A program made the position numbers and the translations under genes. DNA of 64,000 nt from JAEDES01 sp964616405 (GTDB taxonomy: Bacteria > Bacillota_I > Bacilli_A > RF39 > UBA660): assembly GCA_964616405.1 (NCBI GenBank), contig CAZTRE010000004.1:1-64000 (forward strand), given 5' to 3'. Positions 7,529 through 15,547 of the stretch are shown piece by piece; position 1 is the first letter of the stretch, and every line of letters starts with the position of its first letter. The notes beneath the pieces were generated by a model. It ran no database searches and had not been told where the DNA came from. It saw nothing but the letters and a program-made list of their open reading frames with translations.

Positions 7529-9703
7529 TTATTGATAGTTATTGACAATTTTTTTGATTGTCTTTGCGTCTTCATCGTAAAAACTAAAGTGTAAACTAAA
7601 CTTGCCTATTAATTTCTTTGGGTTAGTCGACTGATAGTTCTCATAGTTTAATATATGAGTATTTACTCCATCATAGAAGACTGGGAAAACTCTATTTTTT
7701 AAATCCACTAAAGTGTAATTATTCATATTCTTATCTATCCTAAGGATATTACCTTTTATAAGCATGTTTTCAATTCGACCATAAGCAAATAATTCAATAT
7801 TAGGGATGGATAAAAATTTAGATCGATAATTCTTAATTAGATCTAACTTCTCGGTCTCTGATAGTTCAACGGATAACATCACTGAATTAATATGTAATTT
7901 ATGTAGATAATAGACTGTATAAATATTATAAACATTTAGTGGATAATCCCCTCGGTAACATCTTTCTTTTGATGGCAAATAGTAGTCTGATAAAACATTT
8001 TTTGTACAACTATTTTCTTGAACATGCCTAATACAACGAGGAATTTTATAATAAATTTTCTCATTATCTTTATATTCTTCATAAAGTTTTTTATCACAAA
8101 CATAGATGTATTTAAAATTTAGTTCTAGACAAGTTAATAATTGTTCTTTAGTCCGAACTGTTGCAGTTAAACTTTTTTCTTCTGTAAAGGCTACTGGTTT
8201 AAACTTAACTTCATTTATAATTATATCTTGTTCTAGTTCGGTTCTTTTAGCAATTAATTTTTCTACAAGTTGACGACGAATATCATTAAGCTCTCTAATG
8301 GAAATGAATATATTTTCATCAGCCGATATGGTGGTTTTTTGGCTAATAAATGGGGTGGTGCCAAGTTTTTCTATTTGATCTTTTATCCGCTCTTTTGATA
8401 TTGGGGCATTAATAGATGCCGCTACAATGCCACCGGTTTCTTGAAAAGTATTAGCTCCATCGGTAATCTCTATAACTAAATTATTACTTAAATGAGCAGT
8501 AACTTTAATTGAAATAGGAATTTTTCTTTCAGGAAGAGCACTTAAAGTATTAAGTAAATTATGATCTTGAGTTTTACAAACAGTATCCATAATATCTAAA
8601 TTAATTTTATTATCAACATAACAAATATCATCAGCATAATTTATCAAATTATCTTTTTCATCATATAAATAATTTACAATAAATCCCTTACCACTATTGA
8701 GAAATCTAATTCCATCATGCTGATAAAGAGGTTTAGTTAGTTTTATTTTAATTTTATCTTTAGTTATACCAATAACTTTACCAATGTCTAATCCAATATG
8801 ATTAGGTGTTTTTGGATTCATTAAGTCTTTAGGTTCAACTGAAAAAAGATTGCCTGAGGTAAAATCTCGGTTAAAAATGGTCTTTAATTTATCTGTTTCT
8901 GCTTTTAAGTCAATAGTTTTTCCGTCAATTAAATTACGATAGTATTTTGTAATAAAGCCAACGTATTCAGGACTTTTCATTCTACCTTCTAACTTAAAAC
9001 TTGTGATATCTGATTTTAGTAAATCCAAAATATGCGGAGCAGAATTCAATTCTTTTGTACTTAAAAGATACTGTTGCTTAGATATTGTTTCTGAAGATTT
9101 TTTTAAGGTATATGGTAGGCGACAACTTCCAGCACATTCACCACGATTGCCACTTCTAGTTCCAAGCATACTACTCATGAGGCAGCATCCTGAATAACTA
9201 ATACATAAAGCTCCGTGAATAAAAACCTCTTTTTCAATAGGTACATCAATGGCATTTATCTCTTCCAAAGTCATCTCTCTAGCCAAAACAACTCTCTTCA
9301 CTCCCAATTTATAAAACAATTCTGCAGTATCTTTTGATGAAATATTTGCTTGTGTGGAGGCATGAATTTCTAAGTCGGGATACTTTTCACGAACTAAGCA
9401 AAGCATACCAAAATCTTGAATTAAAACGGCATCTACTTTATGTCTATGAAGGAATTCAACTTGTTCTATGAACGCAGGTACTTCATCATCTTTTATTAAA
9501 GTGTTCATAGTTACGTATACTTTTACACCATAAAGATGAGCATACTTTAAAGCCTCTAATATTTCTACATTGTCAAAGTTTTTAGCAAACTTTCTAGCAC
9601 CAAAGCATTTACAACCTAAATAAACAGCATCGGCTCCGTTTGCTACTGCTTGATAGAGACTGGCCATGTCACCTGCTGGAACAAGTAATTCAGGTTTAAT
9701 CAT
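7529..9703 (-). CDS. U32 family protein with DUF3656 (RlhA-like)
   Basis: A 724-residue protein. Residues 1-~330 form a U32 TIM-barrel (ELLVPAGDMASLYQAVANGADAVYLG start, then the NRGECAGSCRLPY motif). A DUF3656-type segment follows (~370-500), then a second barrel-like part. Proteins with this layout are annotated as peptidases, but E. coli RlhA, which shares it, hydroxylates C2501 of 23S rRNA. I therefore regard RNA hydroxylation as more likely than proteolysis. The four clustered Cys fit an Fe-S site. Two further U32 genes lie at 51249-53286. Confidence 0.82.
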   Translation of the reverse strand: MIKPELLVPAGDMASLYQAVANGADAVYLGCKCFGARKFAKNFDNVEILEALKYAHLYGVKVYVTMNTLIKDDEVPAFIEQVEFLHRHKVDAVLIQDFGMLCLVREKYPDLEIHASTQANISSKDTAELFYKLGVKRVVLAREMTLEEINAIDVPIEKEVFIHGALCISYSGCCLMSSMLGTRSGNRGECAGSCRLPYTLKKSSETISKQQYLLSTKELNSAPHILDLLKSDITSFKLEGRMKSPEYVGFITKYYRNLIDGKTIDLKAETDKLKTIFNRDFTSGNLFSVEPKDLMNPKTPNHIGLDIGKVIGITKDKIKIKLTKPLYQHDGIRFLNSGKGFIVNYLYDEKDNLINYADDICYVDNKINLDIMDTVCKTQDHNLLNTLSALPERKIPISIKVTAHLSNNLVIEITDGANTFQETGGIVAASINAPISKERIKDQIEKLGTTPFISQKTTISADENIFISIRELNDIRRQLVEKLIAKRTELEQDIIINEVKFKPVAFTEEKSLTATVRTKEQLLTCLELNFKYIYVCDKKLYEEYKDNEKIYYKIPRCIRHVQENSCTKNVLSDYYLPSKERCYRGDYPLNVYNIYTVYYLHKLHINSVMLSVELSETEKLDLIKNYRSKFLSIPNIELFAYGRIENMLIKGNILRIDKNMNNYTLVDLKNRVFPVFYDGVNTHILNYENYQSTNPKKLIGKFSLHFSFYDEDAKTIKKIVNNYQ

Positions 9704-9779
9704 TTACCTCACCTCTTTTTGTATATCGATTATACCATAAAATTGACTGATATGGCATAGCTATTACATATATTTTATT

Positions 9780-10142
9780 ATGATGGAACAAGAAGAGACA
9801 ATTGAAAGACTTAATTTTGAAAATTTGATTTGGGTAACATTTATTGTTGTCTCAGCCTTAGATATTTATGGAGATGAATTAATAAAAAGAGGAATTTTAA
9901 GGCACGATAAAAGCTCTCAAGAAAAGGCAGAGAATCTATTTTTATTTGTGTCATTAATTTCAATTTTAATTTATGTTTATTTTTTATATAGAAATTATAC
10001 AGATTACAAAAAATATTGTAATGATTTATATTGGATTAGATTAGCGGCAAGCACCTTTATTTTACTCGGTTCTATAATGCTTTTGTATTTTCAATTAAAT
10101 GTAAATGATAGAAGTAGTAATAATTTGCCTTCTAATATCTAG
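9780..10142 (+). CDS. Small membrane protein, paralogue of the next gene
   Basis: A 120-residue protein of unknown family with three predicted membrane helices (around residues 15-30, 50-68 and 85-107). It begins with two ATG codons in tandem and has no visible Shine-Dalgarno sequence. The next reading unit (10163-10540) is a clear paralogue, sharing ENLIW/ENFI, a charged loop and the Tyr-rich second helix. Together with the small gene at 10585 it makes a three-gene plus-strand island in a mostly minus-strand region. No function can be assigned. Confidence 0.6.
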   Translation: MMEQEETIERLNFENLIWVTFIVVSALDIYGDELIKRGILRHDKSSQEKAENLFLFVSLISILIYVYFLYRNYTDYKKYCNDLYWIRLAASTFILLGSIMLLYFQLNVNDRSSNNLPSNI

Positions 10143-10162
10143 AATTAGTAATATATTTTACT

Positions 10163-10540
10163 ATGAATGATAATTATAAAAGATTAAAAGAAATTGAGAC
10201 TGAAAATTTTATATGAATTGTATACTTACTTATTATTGGTATTTCTTTTTTAGCAAATCATTATGAAAAAGAATATTTTATATACAATAACGAGGAAGCA
10301 AAAAAACGTTACCGGATACTAAATATATTTGTCTTCGGAGTGGCACTAATTATCTATTTTTATTTTTTCAAAGGTAACTATGAAACAGTGAAAAACCTAA
10401 ACTGCTGTGACTCTCCTACAAAAATAAAGTTTAATGAATTGAATTTTATCGCATCTTTATTAATTGTAATTGCGGGAATAATTATTTTATACATTGCGAT
10501 ATTTGATGAAGATTTGGAAACAGAAATATCCTTTTCATAA
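10163..10540 (+). pseudogene. Paralogue of the preceding gene with an in-frame TGA
   Basis: From ATG 10163 the frame is open to TAA at 10540 (125 residues) except for TGA at 10214-10216. That codon falls exactly where the paralogue has Trp (TGG) in ENLIW. Downstream, the sequence keeps the paralogue's helix pattern (IYFYFFKGNYETVKN; FIASLLIVIAG), so the reading frame is otherwise conserved. The simplest reading is a recent nonsense mutation. A GTG at 10340 could give a shorter product but has no convincing ribosome site. Readthrough cannot be excluded. Confidence 0.7.
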
Positions 10541-10584
10541 GAACTTGTTTATGATACCTGCATAAATTACTATAGGTGATATGT

Positions 10585-10797
10585 TTGAAAAATAGACATC
10601 CATTCTTTTGTAGGTGTAACTTCTGTAAACAAAAAAGAAGAAGTAGTGCCTTCTATCTTTCTTTAATACTAATATTTTTGATTATTAGTTTTTATCAGTT
10701 ACTGCTACTTATTTTTATCACGACTAAAATAAATGCAATTATTTTACTTTTTGAGTTTTTATTTATCGGTCTGTTGATTTTTTTCATAATATTTTGA
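10585..10797 (+). CDS. Small two-helix membrane protein with Cys cluster
   Basis: A 70-residue protein starting at TTG 10585, chosen because AGGTG lies six bases upstream; a GTG nine bases earlier would be inside that site. The N-terminus HPFFCRCNFCKQKRR has three Cys (CxCxxC) followed by a basic patch. Two hydrophobic helices fill the rest. It ends with TGA immediately followed by TAA, and overlaps the 3' end of the convergent ysxE-like gene by 39 bases. The Cys cluster may bind metal; this is inference. Family not recognised. Confidence 0.55.
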   Translation: MKNRHPFFCRCNFCKQKRRSSAFYLSLILIFLIISFYQLLLLIFITTKINAIILLFEFLFIGLLIFFIIF

Positions 10798-11619
10798 TAA
10801 GAAAATATTTGTTTTATCAACGTAGTCCACTGTATCCCTAACATTTATTAAATTAACAATAGTAGAATTTTTAAAAACTATTTTGGGTGGAATGGCAATT
10901 AAGGCATGAAAAAGACTTTCTTCATCTTTAGTATACGCATATTTTGCTTGATATAAATCATAAAGAGATGTCATTTCTACTGATTTAAATTCTTGATGAT
11001 AGAAATTTAGAAAATCATAAATAACTGAATCTCTAGTAGAATTATTCCAGTTTATAAAGTATGGCTTATCGCCAATTAAAAAATGATCTAGTGAAATATT
11101 ATTATGTAATTGGACAGTTCTCTCGCGAGTAAGTTTTAATTTTTGATCATACCAGCTATCTATTTCTCTTTCAGAATAATTTAGTGCTTTATAAAATTTA
11201 GAAATATTCAACATTAGTAGATATTCAGCAGGTGCCATAAATTCTCTAGTTTCTAAAAAGTCTTGTAGATCTAGATAGTAATTTCGTAAATATGTAATGT
11301 TTTCTTTTACGTTATTATATAAATCTTTTGTTTTTTCTTGATCAATTTCTTGATATGTTGTTGTTTTGATGTGCAAAAAAAGAAGAGTATTAATTAATTC
11401 AATGGCTTTATCAGATGCAGGAATCTCTAATTCTTCGATATAGGGATAAAACTCATACTTATTAGTGGTTGTAGTTGGGGGTAAAAAGTTGGTAAACCCT
11501 TTTAAACGTAGATAATTATAGGTATCATTGTTTTCTTTTTTTCTGATCTTGCAAAGATATTTTTCGTTGCCTTCTTCTACTATTTTAGCTTTGTTTTTAT
11601 AATTAATTATCTTGTGCAT
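10759..11619 (-). CDS. YsxE-like spore protein with degenerate kinase fold
   Basis: A 286-residue protein of the CotS/YsxE group (aminoglycoside-phosphotransferase-like fold). The region equivalent to the catalytic loop reads LHNNISLDHFLI followed by YFINW, where active members have HxD and IDW; both key Asp are Asn, so it is probably a pseudokinase. It overlaps the end of spoVID by 17 bases, the same pairing as spoVID-ysxE in B. subtilis, which argues for a role with the spore coat. No separate ribosome site is seen, suggesting translational coupling. Confidence 0.72.
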   Translation of the reverse strand: MHKIINYKNKAKIVEEGNEKYLCKIRKKENNDTYNYLRLKGFTNFLPPTTTTNKYEFYPYIEELEIPASDKAIELINTLLFLHIKTTTYQEIDQEKTKDLYNNVKENITYLRNYYLDLQDFLETREFMAPAEYLLMLNISKFYKALNYSEREIDSWYDQKLKLTRERTVQLHNNISLDHFLIGDKPYFINWNNSTRDSVIYDFLNFYHQEFKSVEMTSLYDLYQAKYAYTKDEESLFHALIAIPPKIVFKNSTIVNLINVRDTVDYVDKTNIFLSKYYEKNQQTDK

Positions 11620-12370
11620 GATATGGAATTATAATTTTTGAGCCAATTGAAAGAGTTGATAAATCATTATAACTTTCTAGTTCTTCTTTGGTGGTTTTGT
11701 ATTTTTCAATTAATGAATTAATAGTTTCTTCTTCTCTTAAAATATAAACTGAATAGGTAGCATAGGTTTCTTCACTTTCACTTATATTTTCAAATAATGA
11801 GCTTACAATTGGGGTTTCATTTGAATTGTTACTTTCTTCTATTTTCATTTCTTGTATCTCCATTTCTTCTGTCTCTTCTTGTGAATTTTCTAAATCGCCA
11901 TCACATTCACGGGTATCTTTTTCGACTTCAATAGTTTCTATTTTTTGAGGTTCATCATGTAATTCTGGTAATGTTTCTATATCATCTAACTTTTCAATAA
12001 TATCAACTTCTTCTTTTTCTTCGGTTCTATCCTCTTCTATATTAACGATTTCTACTCCTTCAACTTTTATATCAATATAACAAACTAAAGTATAATCATT
12101 TTCTATTTCATAGTAAAAATCATCAATATCAATATGCGTTGTATCTAAATCAAGACTTTCAGTTAAAAGGATATCGGTCGGCAATTGATATGAAAAGCTT
12201 TCTTCTATTCGCGAAGCCTCAGTTAATTTATAACTACCACTGACAAGTAATTCACCTTCTACACTATTGCAGTCTACGAATTTTAAATTATGTTCTAGGG
12301 AAATAGATGTTATCTCACCGATCATTGATGGGAATTCTATTCTCTTCTCAAAAGATATTATTTTTTTCAT
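11603..12370 (-). CDS. spoVID: SpoVID-like spore coat morphogenetic protein with LysM
   Basis: A 255-residue protein. The N-terminal ~110 residues match the SpoVID N-domain (beta-rich, SFEKRIEFP opening and GELLVSGSYKL strand). Residues ~115-200 are a Glu-rich linker. The last ~48 residues are a LysM motif (YSVYILREEETINSLIEKYK to LSIGSKIIIPY). In Bacillus SpoVID guides encasement of the forespore by coat proteins. This version is much shorter than the roughly 575-residue B. subtilis protein because the acidic middle is reduced. AGGAGG precedes the ATG; the ysxE-like gene overlaps the 3' end. Confidence 0.8.
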   Translation of the reverse strand: MKKIISFEKRIEFPSMIGEITSISLEHNLKFVDCNSVEGELLVSGSYKLTEASRIEESFSYQLPTDILLTESLDLDTTHIDIDDFYYEIENDYTLVCYIDIKVEGVEIVNIEEDRTEEKEEVDIIEKLDDIETLPELHDEPQKIETIEVEKDTRECDGDLENSQEETEEMEIQEMKIEESNNSNETPIVSSLFENISESEETYATYSVYILREEETINSLIEKYKTTKEELESYNDLSTLSIGSKIIIPYHAQDN

Positions 12371-12389
12371 ATATTCCTCCTAAAAAATA

Positions 12390-12423
12390 GTATGAAAAAA
12401 GAAGAACGTTTATTCTTCTTTTG
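12390..12423 (-). terminator. Terminator between the unknown gene and spoVID
   Basis: On the minus strand AAAGAAGAA (12413-12421) pairs with TTCTTCTTT (12398-12406), continuing into a T-run. The stop codon of the gene at 12410 is in the loop. The arms are A/T-rich, so strength is uncertain. Confidence 0.65.
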
Positions 12424-13087
12424 CTTTGATTTTTTCTAATTTCTTAACCGCTGTTATAGCCTTTTTTCTACCATGTCTATTCTTAAAGCCTTTTTTACTA
12501 GCTACTTCATCTAAAAAGTTCATAGTAATATTTCTAGCTTCTGGATAAAATTTGTAAAATTCTGGAATTACTTCAGCAATATAATTAGTACTGGCTATAA
12601 ATTCTTTCTCCCCAATTGTCGGAATTTCTCCACTTTGAAGCATTGATATAACTACCACATCAGCAGCCATGCTGGTGTATAATTGCTGTGGAGTAGTAAA
12701 AAGAGGTAATTTCCTTGTTTCTAAATTCCAGGCTACATATCCTCTTACGTTTTGGGCTATAGCTTCCATAGGCATGGAACGAATTTCATTAATTTTTCTT
12801 ATAATACTGTTAATAGTATCGGCGCACCCTGGAAATGATTGAAATAGGGAGCGCTGACTCTCTAAAATTGTTTGTGTATTATCTAAAAATTCTTCATTCA
12901 TCAAGAAAAATGGTTTTTCATTTGACAAGGCATTATCTAAGGCGTTAATAAAACGATAATAGAAGGCGGGATCTTCAAGTTCTAGAAATGAATCGGTTAT
13001 TTTTTTATCAATTACTACTCCTTTTAATATCATAATATCTTCATACTTTAACATTGTTTCTAAAATATCATTTTTGTTTGTTGTCAT
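12410..13087 (-). CDS. Uncharacterised protein between lon and spoVID
   Basis: A soluble protein of about 225 residues that I do not recognise. It appears mostly helical, with an acidic N-terminal half and a basic C-terminus (KKGFKNRHGRKKAITAVKKLEKIK) that could bind nucleic acid. I place the start at ATG 13087 (MTTNKND) because GGAG lies nine bases upstream; an ATG 27 bases earlier would overlap lon more and has no site. It overlaps the last 20 bases of lon, so both are probably on one transcript ending at the terminator at 12390. Confidence 0.7.
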   Translation of the reverse strand: MTTNKNDILETMLKYEDIMILKGVVIDKKITDSFLELEDPAFYYRFINALDNALSNEKPFFLMNEEFLDNTQTILESQRSLFQSFPGCADTINSIIRKINEIRSMPMEAIAQNVRGYVAWNLETRKLPLFTTPQQLYTSMAADVVVISMLQSGEIPTIGEKEFIASTNYIAEVIPEFYKFYPEARNITMNFLDEVASKKGFKNRHGRKKAITAVKKLEKIKAKEE

Positions 13088-15398
13088 TATTTCTATCTCC
13101 GTTAAATATTTCATTGTAAATTTCTTTGTAATTTTTTACAAAAATAAAGTTAATTTTATTCTTTATATCTTCTGGTATTTCATCTAAATCTTTGCTATTT
13201 TCTTTTGGAATAAATATTTTAGTAATACCAGCCCTATGGGCACCAATGACTTTTTCTTTTAAACCACCAATACCTAAAACACGACCTCTTAAAGTAATCT
13301 CTCCGGTCATAGCTATATTTTTATCGACTGCTTGATTTGATAAAAGACTAATCAAGGATGTTGTGAGAGTTACACCAGCAGAAGGACCATCTTTATTAAC
13401 TGCGCCTTCTGGAACATGAATGTGTAAATCATGATCATCAAATATTTTTTCATCTAAATTAAATTGCTCTATATTAGCTTTTATATAACTTAGGGCAATA
13501 CGACAAGATTCTTGCATTACTTCACCTAGTGAACCAGTAATTGTTAAATCGCCTTTTCCTTTGTATATGGTGGATTCAATTGGTAATATATCTCCTCCAA
13601 AAACTGTATAAGCCATACCATTTACTACGCCTATTTCATTTTTTTCGGACATTTCGGTATAATAATACTTTTTCTTACCTAAAAATTCTTCAACAATTTT
13701 AGTATCAATGTTGTAAAAAGGCATATCCTTTTCTAATAAGATCTTTTTAACAATCTTTCTAAATAAAGTAGCAATCATTCGTTCTAATTCTCTAACTCCG
13801 GCCTCTTTAGTATAATTTCTTATTATCAGCATCAAAGCTTCATCTGATATTTGAACTTGCAATGAAGTAAGGCCATGTTCTTCCAGTTCTTTAGGTACTA
13901 AATGATTCTTCGAAATATCTAGTTTTTCATATTCTGTATAGCTTGAAATGTTAATTATCTCTAAACGATCCCTTAATTCATAAGGAATTTGCTCAATGTA
14001 ATTAGCTGTTGCGATAAATAAAACCTTCGATAAATCGAACTCTTCTTCTATGAAGTGATCTGAGAATTTGCTGTTTTGTTCTGGATCCAGTACTTCAAGT
14101 AAACTACTGGCAGGATCTCCTTTTATATCTTTAGTCATTTTATCTATTTCATCAATGATAAAGACAGGGTTTGAGGTACCGGCTCTTCTTATTCCTTGAA
14201 TTATACGTCCAGGATTTGCTCCAATATAAGTTCGACGATGACCAATAATTTCAGCCTCATCATTAATTCCACCCACACTTATCTTGGCTACCTTCCGCCC
14301 TAGACTTTGGGCAATACTTTGCGCAAGAGATGTTTTACCTACTCCTGGGGGACCTACTAAACATAAAATTGGGCTACGTAAACTATTAGTATTTTGTTTA
14401 ACCGCTAAGTATTCTAAAATACGCTCCTTGACGTCGTCTAAAGCATAATGCGATGAATCTAAAATAGATTTTACTTTTGATAAATCATTGTTGTCTTTGG
14501 TACAATGGTTCCATGGAAGATTTAACATCCAATCTAGATATTCCCTTACAATTCCTAGTTCAGGAGAATTACTATTAATTGATTCATAACGAGCAATTTC
14601 TCTTTTAATTCGCTCTTTTATTTTAGGTGAACATTTTAATTTGGCAAGGCGACTTTTTAATTTTAAAACTTCATCATCTTTGCTATTTACTTCACCTAGT
14701 TCCTGTTGCATTAATTTTATTTTTTCGCGTAAAAAATATTCCTTTTGAGATTCGGTTAATTCTCTTTCTACTTGTTCCTCTATCTTTTGTTCAAGTTCAA
14801 TTAGTTTAATATCCTCATTCATATCTTCGATAAGTTGTTTGCATCGTTCAATCGGATCAACTAAGGTAATATATTTCTTTTTCTTTTGATAATCTAAAGT
14901 TAAAAATGCTCCGGCCAAATCACAAAGTTCATTTAAATTATTTACTTTATTTAATTGAGTAATAACCGCATTACTCATATATGGGACTTTTTCAATATAT
15001 TGCTCAAGTGACTTGACTAGGATGTTAAAATAATCTCTTTCTGTTTCTTTTGGTAGCTCATTTATTTCCTTGTAATTAGCATAGAAAAAATCTTCTTCCT
15101 TAACGTAATTAGATATTTCAACTCTCTTTAATCCCTCAATTACAACGCGGGTTTTACCATTAGGCACAACCATTTTAAATTTTAATCTTCCTAAAGTTCC
15201 ATAATTTGGTAAGTTGGTTACATCGGTATCTAAGTTTTCCTCAATTGGATTTACAATTAACATTAAATCATTTTCAAGTTTATCTATTATATTTATCATC
15301 GCTTGATCGAATGTATTATCATATTCAATTCTGACCTCGTTGTTTGGAAAGATAACCATATCATTAATTATTAGAACTAGAAGTTTTTCTTCTGTCAT
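13068..15398 (-). CDS. lon: ATP-dependent protease Lon
   Basis: A 776-residue protein with the complete Lon layout: N-terminal substrate domain (1-~200), coiled coil, AAA+ domain with Walker A GPPGVGKT (residues 348-355) and Walker B FIIDEIDK, and C-terminal protease domain with the Ser-Lys dyad (Ser673 in KDGPSAGVTL, Lys716 in GGLKEK). It degrades misfolded and regulatory proteins in the cytoplasm. It ends in TGA inside the next gene. GGAGGTGG precedes the ATG. No clpX or lonB lies between it and tig, unlike B. subtilis. Confidence 0.97.
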   Translation of the reverse strand: MTEEKLLVLIINDMVIFPNNEVRIEYDNTFDQAMINIIDKLENDLMLIVNPIEENLDTDVTNLPNYGTLGRLKFKMVVPNGKTRVVIEGLKRVEISNYVKEEDFFYANYKEINELPKETERDYFNILVKSLEQYIEKVPYMSNAVITQLNKVNNLNELCDLAGAFLTLDYQKKKKYITLVDPIERCKQLIEDMNEDIKLIELEQKIEEQVERELTESQKEYFLREKIKLMQQELGEVNSKDDEVLKLKSRLAKLKCSPKIKERIKREIARYESINSNSPELGIVREYLDWMLNLPWNHCTKDNNDLSKVKSILDSSHYALDDVKERILEYLAVKQNTNSLRSPILCLVGPPGVGKTSLAQSIAQSLGRKVAKISVGGINDEAEIIGHRRTYIGANPGRIIQGIRRAGTSNPVFIIDEIDKMTKDIKGDPASSLLEVLDPEQNSKFSDHFIEEEFDLSKVLFIATANYIEQIPYELRDRLEIINISSYTEYEKLDISKNHLVPKELEEHGLTSLQVQISDEALMLIIRNYTKEAGVRELERMIATLFRKIVKKILLEKDMPFYNIDTKIVEEFLGKKKYYYTEMSEKNEIGVVNGMAYTVFGGDILPIESTIYKGKGDLTITGSLGEVMQESCRIALSYIKANIEQFNLDEKIFDDHDLHIHVPEGAVNKDGPSAGVTLTTSLISLLSNQAVDKNIAMTGEITLRGRVLGIGGLKEKVIGAHRAGITKIFIPKENSKDLDEIPEDIKNKINFIFVKNYKEIYNEIFNGDRNNDNKQK

Positions 15399-15433
15399 CG
15401 ATTACCCACCTCCAAATTTTAGTACTGCTTACT

Positions 15434-15473
15434 ATTATATAATAAATAAATTTTTTTTCAATCTTTTTGATTG
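15434..15473 (-). promoter_or_regulatory. lon promoter with an overlapping inverted repeat
   Basis: Minus-strand TTGAAA (15456-15461), 16-base spacer and TATAAT (15434-15439) lie about 35 bases before the lon ATG. A short inverted repeat CAATC-N5-GATTG (15459-15473) overlaps the -35 box and could be an operator. No CIRCE or CtsR-like heptad repeat was seen. Confidence 0.6.
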
Positions 15474-15513
15474 TTTTTTACATTTTTTATTTTTTAAAGC
15501 TGCAATTACAAAA

Positions 15514-15537
15514 GAAAAAAGTAGCCGCTTGGCTACT
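15514..15537 (-). terminator. Terminator of tig
   Basis: On the minus strand AGTAGCC and GGCTACT form a perfect 7-bp GC-containing stem with an AAGC loop, followed by TTTTTT. It lies 11 bases after the tig stop codon. Confidence 0.92.
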
Positions 15538-15547
15538 CTTAATTTTA

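Noticed and set aside
7529..9703. Collagenase-type U32 peptidase.
   Set aside because: The U32 label is historical; the DUF3656-containing layout and clustered Cys match RNA-hydroxylating proteins better. The same holds for the genes at 51249-53286.
10163..10540. Alternative genetic code (TGA = Trp), as in Mollicutes.
   Set aside because: Trp is TGG in the long proteins, which are intact under the standard code, and TGA is used as stop in lon, in the ATGA overlaps at 19797 and 30612, and at 10795. One TGA in one paralogue is better explained as a nonsense mutation.
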